This document shows, one piece after another, positions 6,032 through 11,446 of a DNA stretch of 11,446 nt. Where the stretch lies: assembly GCA_024402835.1 (NCBI GenBank), contig JAKSSZ010000014.1:1-11446 (forward strand), written 5' to 3'. The notes beneath the pieces were generated by a model. The model was not told the origin of the DNA. It was given only the letters and a program-made list of their open reading frames with translations, and did not search any database. Position 1 is the stretch's first letter. Each line of letters begins with the position of its first letter. This DNA comes from Alphaproteobacteria bacterium (GTDB taxonomy: Bacteria; Pseudomonadota; Alphaproteobacteria; Rs-D84). Position numbers and translations under genes: made by a program.

Positions 6032-7783
6032 GTGCGTAGAATAGTAGAAAAGTCCTTGCTCAATAGAGCATGGGTAATGTCAGATAATGATATTTTCAAA
6101 GATGATTTTACGAATACAGAATTACTTATTCGTAATATTTTGATATCACGTGGCATAACCAAAGATACAGAGATAGAAAAATTTTTACATCCATCTATAC
6201 GGGAGTATATGCCGGATCCGTATGTTTTACAAGATATGGAATCTGCAACGAAAATAATAGCAGATAGTGTTTATAATAATGAAAAAATTGCGGTGTATGG
6301 TGATTATGATGTTGATGGATTAACTTCTACTGCAATTTTAATAAAATACTTTAAAAGCATTGGTGTTGATATAATATGGCATGTCCCTAATCGTGAAGCC
6401 GAAGGGTATGGACTTAATAATCAAGCCATAGAAGATATAGCAAAATCTGGTGCTAATTTATTAATAACAGTTGATTGTGGAATAAGTTGTATAGAGCAAG
6501 TTAATTACGCAAAACAACTTGGGTTAAAAGTTGTTATAACAGATCACCATTCACCAGATTCCGTTTTACCTATTGCTGATGCTATTGTAAATCCAAAAAG
6601 AAGTGATGATACTTCTAACTTAACTTATTTGGCTGGTGTTGGTGTTGCTTTTTTATTATTGGTTGCATTAAATCGTGAATTAAAAAACAGAAATTTTTTT
6701 GCAGACAAAGAAAATATAAATTTATTATCTTATACAGATTTTGTTGCTTTGGGAACTGTATGCGATACTATGCCATTAATTGAATTAAACAGGGCTTTTG
6801 TTGCCACTGGTTTACAGATATTAAATTTACATCAAAATCTTGGTATAAAAACTTTAATGCGTGTTGCGGGTATAAAGCAAGCATCTGTATATGCAATTGG
6901 ATTTGCAATTGGTCCACGTATAAATGCTGCTGGGCGTTTGGATTCTCCGGAACCTGCTTTGGAATTATTATTGACTGACAATTCTTTTGTTGCAGAAGAT
7001 TTGGCTAATCAATTAAATAAAATGAATCAAGACAGAATGGATATACAAAATGTAATAATGGAAGATGCTTTGATTCAGGCAAAAGATTCTGTTATTAAAA
7101 ACAAAAAAAGTTTATTTGTATGTGGTGATAATTGGCATGGTGGTGTAATGGGAATAATAGCGGGGCGTCTGAAAGAAGTTTATAATTTGCCATCATGTGT
7201 TGCAACTCGCACAGATGGTGTTATAAATGGTTCTGGTCGTTCAATTCCAGAAATAGATTTGGGAAATATAATACACAGTGCATTATCTGCTGGTATTTTA
7301 ACCGAAGGTGGCGGACATGCGGCTGCCGCTGGATTTACATTGAATGTTGATAAAGAACAAGAATTTATAGAATTTTTAGAAAAATCTGTAAACGAACAAT
7401 TACAAAATCAATCAATAAATCTGGAAACCATAGTTGATGCTGAAATTGACGCTTCTGGTGCTAATATGAAACTTGTAACTCAATTATCTGCACTTGCACC
7501 ATTTGGACAATCTAATCCAGAACCAACGCTTGTTTTACATGGGGCGGTATTAAAATATGCAACAATTATGGGAAATGGAAATCACGTTCGTGGCAGTGTT
7601 ACGACAAGTACAGGCACAACATTAAATTTTGTTGGTTTTAATTTGGTCCAAACAGCAGTTGGTAAATTTTTACTAGACGACGAGAATACAAATACTAAAA
7701 TATTATTACTTGGTAAATTAAAAGAAAATGAATTCAACGGTAAAACAACCGTACAATTTTGTATAGAGGATATCGCTTTATGA
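6032..7783 (+). CDS. recJ: Single-stranded-DNA-specific 5'-3' exonuclease RecJ
   Basis: RecJ degrades single-stranded DNA 5' to 3' in recombinational repair and mismatch repair. At 583 residues it is full length. The DHH domain shows YGDYDVDGLTSTA (89-101), ITVDCG (145-150), TDHH (170-173) and GTVCDTMPL (241-249). The linker region has GPRINAAGRLDSPEPALELL (294-313). The DHHA1 domain has GGVMGIIAGRL (370-380) and GGGHAAAAGF (426-435). The C-terminal part (about 465-583), with SALAPFGQSNPEP, is the OB-fold region. The GTG at 6032 is preferred over the ATG at 6077 because VEKSLLNRAW matches the V-x-x-S-x-x-G-x-x-W start of RecJ proteins and because AAAAGAGA is correctly spaced upstream. The TGA stop overlaps the next ATG by four bases (ATGA). 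Confidence 0.95.
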   Translation: MRRIVEKSLLNRAWVMSDNDIFKDDFTNTELLIRNILISRGITKDTEIEKFLHPSIREYMPDPYVLQDMESATKIIADSVYNNEKIAVYGDYDVDGLTSTAILIKYFKSIGVDIIWHVPNREAEGYGLNNQAIEDIAKSGANLLITVDCGISCIEQVNYAKQLGLKVVITDHHSPDSVLPIADAIVNPKRSDDTSNLTYLAGVGVAFLLLVALNRELKNRNFFADKENINLLSYTDFVALGTVCDTMPLIELNRAFVATGLQILNLHQNLGIKTLMRVAGIKQASVYAIGFAIGPRINAAGRLDSPEPALELLLTDNSFVAEDLANQLNKMNQDRMDIQNVIMEDALIQAKDSVIKNKKSLFVCGDNWHGGVMGIIAGRLKEVYNLPSCVATRTDGVINGSGRSIPEIDLGNIIHSALSAGILTEGGGHAAAAGFTLNVDKEQEFIEFLEKSVNEQLQNQSINLETIVDAEIDASGANMKLVTQLSALAPFGQSNPEPTLVLHGAVLKYATIMGNGNHVRGSVTTSTGTTLNFVGFNLVQTAVGKFLLDDENTNTKILLLGKLKENEFNGKTTVQFCIEDIAL

Positions 7784-8733
7784 ATAAAAAAGACCTAAAA
7801 CTTTTGAAAGAAAAAATCCAACAAGCAAAAACAATTGCTATATCTGGACATAAAAATCTTGATGGTGATGCTTTGTGTTCTGCTTTGGCATTAATGCGAA
7901 TCATAGAATTAAATTATAATAAATCAGTTGATGTAATTTATGATGGTAATGTTCCTTTGGAACTTGAAAATATTCCTTTGCGCTCGCGGGCTACATATTA
8001 TAAACATATTCCAACAGATAAAAAATACGATTTGTATATATTGGTTGATTACGGAACAAAAACACATCTTGGTGGTGTGATGCCTTTTGTTGATAATGCT
8101 TTATTTGTTGCAGAATTTGACCACCATTATAATGATGAAAAAATCGGTGCAGTGTGTTTTGATAACGAGAGCAAGGCTGCTACGGCACAATTGATTTATG
8201 ATTTTGTTCGCACAGAAAAATTAAAAACAGATAAAGAAATCATAGATTTAATAACATTGGGTATAATCACTGATACAGGTCAATTTAAATTTGTATCATC
8301 AGATGATGTTTTTACAGATTCTGCACAACTTGTAAAATCTGGTGCCAATATTACAGATTTGGTTAATTTATTACAAAATAAAAATAAAAAGACAGTATTG
8401 ACTGAATCATTGGCTGTATCTAATGCAGAATTTTTTTATCATGGGCGACTTGTTGTTGCGACAATAGACAGGGCAAGTTATAAAAAACTTGATGGTCGTG
8501 GTGAACTTGCATTAAATACTTTGGCAACAATACATGGTGTTGAATACATAGTTTTATTAAAAGAACAAAAAGAAAATGTTATTGGTGTTTCTATACGCAG
8601 TAAAACTAAACCAATAAATCACATAGCCCAAACTCTTGGTGGTGGTGGGCATTTATATGCCGCTGGTGCTGTTGTGTCATCTGATTTAGAATCCGTTCGT
8701 AATAAGGTTATAATGGCATTCAGGGGGGTATAA
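7780..8733 (+). CDS. nrnA: DHH/DHHA1 phosphoesterase, NrnA-like (nanoRNase/pAp phosphatase)
   Basis: NrnA enzymes degrade 2-5 nt RNA oligomers and dephosphorylate pAp. The predicted 317-residue protein matches the family length. DHH-domain motifs are GHKNLDGDALCSALAL (23-38, the H-x-x-x-D-x-D metal site), LVDYG (88-92, Asp90), FDHHYND (113-119) and GIITDTGQF (161-169, Asp165). The DHHA1 domain carries SIRSK (271-275) and GGGGHLYAAGA (287-297). The ATG at 7780 is chosen because it gives the classical ATGA overlap with recJ and has AGAGGA at 7765-7770; the in-frame ATG at 7759 would lie further inside recJ and has no site. lolA starts directly after the stop. It differs from RecJ by its short length, the absence of an OB domain and the H-x-N-x-D-G-D first motif. 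Whether it acts on nanoRNA, pAp or c-di-nucleotide products cannot be read from the sequence. Confidence 0.85.
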   Translation: MNKKDLKLLKEKIQQAKTIAISGHKNLDGDALCSALALMRIIELNYNKSVDVIYDGNVPLELENIPLRSRATYYKHIPTDKKYDLYILVDYGTKTHLGGVMPFVDNALFVAEFDHHYNDEKIGAVCFDNESKAATAQLIYDFVRTEKLKTDKEIIDLITLGIITDTGQFKFVSSDDVFTDSAQLVKSGANITDLVNLLQNKNKKTVLTESLAVSNAEFFYHGRLVVATIDRASYKKLDGRGELALNTLATIHGVEYIVLLKEQKENVIGVSIRSKTKPINHIAQTLGGGGHLYAAGAVVSSDLESVRNKVIMAFRGV

Positions 8734-9348
8734 ATGAAGAAAATAATAAGTTTTGTATTTGGTATGTGTGTTTGTTTATCATGTTATGCAGGTGTTGATA
8801 AAACTTTGGTATCGTCCGCAGAAAAATATCTTAATTCCATAACGGGATTAACTGGTAATTTTATTCAATATGCAAACAAGAAAAGTGATACAGGTACATT
8901 TTCTATGTTGCGACCTGGACGCATTCGTCTTGATTATGATACAACACCAATACAATTAATAAGTAATGGAACAGATTTATATTTTTTTGATAAATCTTTG
9001 GATCAAATAACAACAGTTCCTTTAACCAGCACCCCCGCAGGTATATTGGTAAGAAAGAAAATAGATTTAACAAATGCAGATATTGTTGTAACAGACACAA
9101 CAGAAAATAAAACAACTTTTTCATTAAAAATGAATATTCGTGATAAGGCGGGACTTGGAAATATGCTTGTCAAATTAAAAAAAAAACCTGTGAAACTAAA
9201 TTCGTGGATTGTCACAGATGCTACTGGTAATAAAACAGAGATAAAATTTTCAGATTTAGAAAACAAAACTAATTTTGATAAAGATTATTTTCAATTATCT
9301 CGTCATAAAACAACCGGAACAAATCATGGTGATGATTTTTACGACTAG
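8734..9348 (+). CDS. lolA: Outer-membrane lipoprotein carrier protein LolA
   Basis: LolA ferries lipoproteins across the periplasm from the LolCDE complex to the outer membrane. The 204-residue precursor has a signal peptide (MKK, hydrophobic 4-15) with likely cleavage after CYA (residue 19). The mature part has the family pattern: AEKYLNSITGLTGNFIQ (29-45), a GTFSMLRPGRIRLDYD segment (54-69), LISNGTDLYFFD (75-86), QITTVPLTSTPAGIL (92-106) and SWIVTDATGNKTEIKFSD (158-175). The R-P-G-R-x-R-x-x-Y core is diagnostic. AGGGGGG just ahead of the start is a strong ribosome binding site, and the ATG follows the previous stop directly. The outer-membrane receptor LolB is rare in alphaproteobacteria, and none is visible here. 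The SCY around residue 17 is not a canonical lipobox, so a lipoprotein is unlikely. Confidence 0.9.
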   Translation: MKKIISFVFGMCVCLSCYAGVDKTLVSSAEKYLNSITGLTGNFIQYANKKSDTGTFSMLRPGRIRLDYDTTPIQLISNGTDLYFFDKSLDQITTVPLTSTPAGILVRKKIDLTNADIVVTDTTENKTTFSLKMNIRDKAGLGNMLVKLKKKPVKLNSWIVTDATGNKTEIKFSDLENKTNFDKDYFQLSRHKTTGTNHGDDFYD

Positions 9349-9357
9349 GGTATAAAT

Positions 9358-9627
9358 ATGTTTGGAATAAGTTGGACGGAATTTTTAGTAATTATTTTAA
9401 TAGCCATCTGTGTTATACCTACAAAGTATTGGCCAGATGTTGCAAAATGGTTTGGAAAATTTGTAAAGTTTATTCGTAATTTAATTTGGAAAATAACAGA
9501 TTATTCTGAACAAATACAACATCGGTTGGATATAGAACAACCAATAAATGATATTATTGAAAATGCAAAACAAAATATGTTTGATAATGTAAAACCGATT
9601 CGGAAAAAACGGACAATAAAAAAATGA
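9358..9627 (+). CDS. tatB: Sec-independent protein translocase subunit TatB (short form)
   Basis: TatB pairs with TatC to recognise twin-arginine signal peptides. The 89-residue protein starts MFGISWTEFLVIILIAI, with the conserved Glu8 in the membrane helix and the TatB-type MFxIxWxE opening, then an amphipathic helix (about 26-45) and a charged tail ending in KKRTIKK. It is much shorter than E. coli TatB (171), with only about 45 residues after the amphipathic helix. The family hinge G-P before K-x-L-P is replaced: VIPTKYWP instead of VIGPKxLP. AGGGT about 10 bases upstream of the ATG serves as ribosome binding site. The TGA stop overlaps the tatC start (ATGA). Position directly before tatC and the opening residues favour TatB over a second TatA. 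Confidence 0.85.
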   Translation: MFGISWTEFLVIILIAICVIPTKYWPDVAKWFGKFVKFIRNLIWKITDYSEQIQHRLDIEQPINDIIENAKQNMFDNVKPIRKKRTIKK

Positions 9628-10325
9628 AAATGACATTAATGCAACATTTTTCAGAACTACGTCGCAGAATATTATGGACTCTGTTTATTTTTGTTATTTC
9701 TTTTTGTGTTGGTTGGGTTGTTTCACCATATATTGAACATATTTTAATTACGCCTTTGTTAAAAATATGGGATGAAGCAATTTTGCTGTATACGGGAATA
9801 ACTGACGGATTGCTAATAAAGTTTTCTTTGTCTGGATTGTTTGCTTTTATATTTTCTGTGCCTGTTTTATTATGGCATATATGGGCTTATATTGCACCTG
9901 GATTACATAAAAATGAAAAACAATTTTTATTACCTATATTTGTATTATCACCATTGTTATTTATAGTCGGTGTGTGTTTTGCTTTTTATATTTTATTTCC
10001 ATTTGTATTTCGTTTTTTTATTGAATTAAATACAGATGATATTTTGCCAACTGTTTTGATGCCATCTGTAAAAACTTATTTAACTTTTTCTATTGGGTTA
10101 TTAAAAATTTTTGGTTTAGCTTTTCAATTACCACTTGTTTTAATTTTATTAAATAAAATCGGTATACTTACAAAACAAACACTTGTTTATGCACGCAGAT
10201 ATGTTGTCGTTTGTATATTTGTTTTATCTGCAATGTTAACACCACCTGATGTATTATCACAAATATTATTAGCAGTTCCTATGTGGTTATTATATGAAGT
10301 TAGTTTAATTTTTATGCGTGATTAG
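9624..10325 (+). CDS. tatC: Sec-independent protein translocase subunit TatC
   Basis: TatC is the six-span membrane core that binds the twin-arginine signal. The 233-residue protein is a little shorter than E. coli TatC (258). Conserved elements are HFSELRRRI (8-16, the cytoplasmic N-terminus), the first helix (about 17-35), LFAFIFSVPVLLWHIWAYIAPGLHKNE (72-98), which carries the signal-binding glutamate at Glu98, and TPPDVLSQILLAVPM (206-220) near the last helix. The ATG at 9624 overlaps the tatB stop in ATGA; an in-frame ATG at 9630 is a second choice and would remove two residues. It closes the recJ-to-tatC operon. The usual alphaproteobacterial downstream genes serS, surE and pcm are absent; the NlpD-like gene follows after 45 bases. 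Confidence 0.95.
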   Translation: MKMTLMQHFSELRRRILWTLFIFVISFCVGWVVSPYIEHILITPLLKIWDEAILLYTGITDGLLIKFSLSGLFAFIFSVPVLLWHIWAYIAPGLHKNEKQFLLPIFVLSPLLFIVGVCFAFYILFPFVFRFFIELNTDDILPTVLMPSVKTYLTFSIGLLKIFGLAFQLPLVLILLNKIGILTKQTLVYARRYVVVCIFVLSAMLTPPDVLSQILLAVPMWLLYEVSLIFMRD

Positions 10326-10353
10326 TTTTACAGTTTTTTTATTTGTTAAATTA

Positions 10354-10362
10354 TGATATAAT
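10354..10362 (+). promoter_or_regulatory. Extended -10 promoter candidate for the NlpD-like gene, possibly leaderless
   Basis: TGATATAAT matches the extended -10 element and lies in the 45-base gap after tatC. Transcription would start about seven bases downstream, near 10369-10371, which is at or within two bases of the ATG at 10371. No Shine-Dalgarno sequence precedes that ATG (the preceding bases are TATCCCCA), so the transcript may be leaderless. The upstream stretch is T-rich with no clear -35. Confidence 0.5.
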
Positions 10363-10370
10363 TATCCCCA

Positions 10371-11446
10371 ATGAGAAAAGGAATTTTATTTTATATTGGT
10401 ATGTCGGTCGTTTTATTTGGTTGTGATTTACAACCTAAAATATACGCATTGCCAGATACGATTGATGAATTTATAAATTCCAGATATCCTGCTTTGTTGG
10501 CTGATCCAACTACTCAGCCCGAAATATATAATTCCGCTGTAACTGATTATGGTGTATATAATTCGGTTGAGTTATACGGACAGTATACAGATGAAATAAC
10601 TTATGCAAATGTTTCAGATTATAAATTACCACAAAGCACAGGCAATTCTGATGATTATATAATTGTTGGTAAAAAAACATCAAATGATTTTGTTGTTGTC
10701 AATGCTGGTGACACTTTATATTCAATTGCAAAACAGAATAATACTTCTGTTGACGAACTTGCAAAAATAAATTCTTTATCTGCGCCGTTTACATTGTCTA
10801 TTGGGCAAAAAATAGCATTATCAAAAGTCCCGGAAAGTAAAACAGATACCAAAATCACAAAAACAGAAAACACACCAAAACAAACTATGAATGAAATAAC
10901 AGTTTCTGCTGGTGATACATTATATTCTTTATCGCGTAAATATTCTGTCCCTGTAAATGATATTGCTGTATTAAATGGATTATCTGCACCATTTACATTA
11001 TCTGTTGGGCAAAAGTTAAAGATAATATCCCAATCCCAAGATTTACTTATATCTGCAAATACAACACAAACAACTGTTGAAAATACAAATACGTCAAAAA
11101 AAATATCATCTGACCCGACCAAGAAATTACCAAAAATACAGGCACGTTCATCAACAAAGTTTTCATGGCCTGTTCGTGGTAAAATAGTATCTGCATACGG
11201 TGGCAAAGATAGTGGTGGTTTTAATGATGGGATAAATATCTCGGCACCGGTGGGAACATCTGTCAATGCTGCTGAAAATGGTGTTGTTGCTTATGCTGGA
11301 AATGAAGTCAAAGGAATGGGAAACCTTGTAATCATTCAACATAGTGATGGTTGGATGACGGTATATGCGCATCTTGATTCTATGAATGTGAAACGTGGAA
11401 ACAAAGTTTCTGTGGGACAAAAAATAGGTACGGTTGGAAAAACTGG
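10371..11446 (+). CDS. nlpD: NlpD-like lipoprotein: two LysM domains plus degenerate M23 (LytM) domain, partial at the window edge
   Basis: Proteins of this kind bind peptidoglycan and activate division amidases rather than cut themselves. The visible 358 residues have a lipoprotein signal (lipobox L-F-G-C, Cys18, +2 Asp), an unrecognised 85-residue segment rich in Tyr, Asp and Thr, LysM1 (about 107-151, AGDTLYSIAKQNN), a linker, LysM2 (about 176-219, AGDTLYSLSRKYS), a Thr/Ser/Lys linker, and an M23 domain from about 264 (FSWPVRGKI). Where active enzymes have H-x-x-x-D, this one has N285 and N289 (FNDGINI), so two zinc ligands are missing. YAHL (332-335) keeps the other His. The final HxH motif lies beyond the edge. 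Asn in these positions is also found in alphaproteobacterial and enterobacterial NlpD/DipM-type activators. The start at 10371 has no ribosome binding site; ATG 10401 would destroy the signal peptide. Confidence 0.85.
   Translation, partial: MRKGILFYIGMSVVLFGCDLQPKIYALPDTIDEFINSRYPALLADPTTQPEIYNSAVTDYGVYNSVELYGQYTDEITYANVSDYKLPQSTGNSDDYIIVGKKTSNDFVVVNAGDTLYSIAKQNNTSVDELAKINSLSAPFTLSIGQKIALSKVPESKTDTKITKTENTPKQTMNEITVSAGDTLYSLSRKYSVPVNDIAVLNGLSAPFTLSVGQKLKIISQSQDLLISANTTQTTVENTNTSKKISSDPTKKLPKIQARSSTKFSWPVRGKIVSAYGGKDSGGFNDGINISAPVGTSVNAAENGVVAYAGNEVKGMGNLVIIQHSDGWMTVYAHLDSMNVKRGNKVSVGQKIGTVGKT
10686..11029 (+). repeat. Direct repeat of LysM coding units within the NlpD-like gene
   Basis: The two LysM copies (about 10689-10823 and 10896-11027) repeat at DNA level as well as protein level. 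Matching blocks begin GCTGGTGA(C/T)AC(T/A)TTATATTC and, 77 bases further on, TTATCTGC(G/A)CC(G/A)TTTACATT(G/A)TCT(A/G)TTGGGCAAAA. Copy spacing is 207 bases (69 residues). The LSAPFTLS(I/V)GQK end is nearly the same in both, which suggests internal duplication. Confidence 0.8.

Noticed and set aside
7759..7779. Upstream ATG giving a seven-residue longer NrnA-like protein
   Set aside because: The ATG at 7780 has AGAGGA at good distance and an ATGA overlap with recJ; the upstream one has neither, and the family starts at the later residue.
10655..11266. A 203-codon minus-strand open frame opposite the NlpD-like gene
   Set aside because: It lies antisense to clear LysM and M23 coding sequence, has no recognisable domain, and is explained by low stop frequency in the reverse frame of this gene.
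1..11446. Mobile elements, CRISPR arrays, tRNA genes, toxin-antitoxin or defence genes
   Set aside because: No transposase or integrase motifs, spaced repeats, cloverleaf-like sequences or defence domains were seen; essentially all coding sequence is assigned to housekeeping families.

Overview
This window comes from an AT-rich, very compact genome. Its gene content points to a Gram-negative bacterium, most likely an uncultivated or host-associated member of the Alphaproteobacteria. The evidence is an outer-membrane lipoprotein system (LolA), a Tat translocase with separate TatA and TatB, an alphaproteobacterial-style DksA, SufS/SufT/SufE, and a 46-residue lipoprotein ending in a short motif reminiscent of alphaproteobacterial BamF (DUF3035). 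The lineage is inferred from gene style and was not tested by a search. No stretch over 300 bases lacks a gene. I see no tRNA, rRNA, CRISPR array, IS element or phage gene.

Layout. Positions 1-151 hold the end of an upstream gene and a 36-residue reading frame that resembles a threonyl-tRNA synthetase tail, with all frames interrupted. At 183-323 is a tiny lipoprotein. From 393 to 1367 a SPOR-domain membrane protein and tatA form a unit that ends in a bidirectional terminator. On the minus strand (2154 to 1396), trx and a DksA-family gene converge on that terminator. From 2229 to 4020 lies sufS-sufT-sufE. From 4054 to 5990 lies an ftsL-like gene and the division transpeptidase gene ftsI. From 6032 to 10325 lies recJ - nrnA-like - lolA - tatB - tatC, with ATGA overlaps or near-zero spacing throughout. 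From 10371 to the window edge is an NlpD-like lipoprotein with two LysM domains and a degenerate M23 domain, cut off by the window.

How the genes fit together. Most are envelope and division functions. TatA/B/C export folded proteins, which in other bacteria include the cell-wall amidases. NlpD-like LysM/M23 proteins activate such amidases. SPOR domains bind the denuded glycan that amidases leave. FtsL and FtsI act in septal peptidoglycan synthesis. LolA carries lipoproteins to the outer membrane. RecJ and the NrnA-like protein are two DHH/DHHA1 phosphoesterases for DNA repair and for oligonucleotide turnover. The Suf genes make or activate sulfur for Fe-S clusters.

The most unusual points are the split of tatA from tatBC by about 8 kb of unrelated operons, the loss of key residues in the DksA finger, SufS cysteine loop and M23 site, and the pairing of recJ with an nrnA-like gene. 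I found no convincing undescribed defence, mobile or biosynthetic system; this is largely a rearranged housekeeping region.
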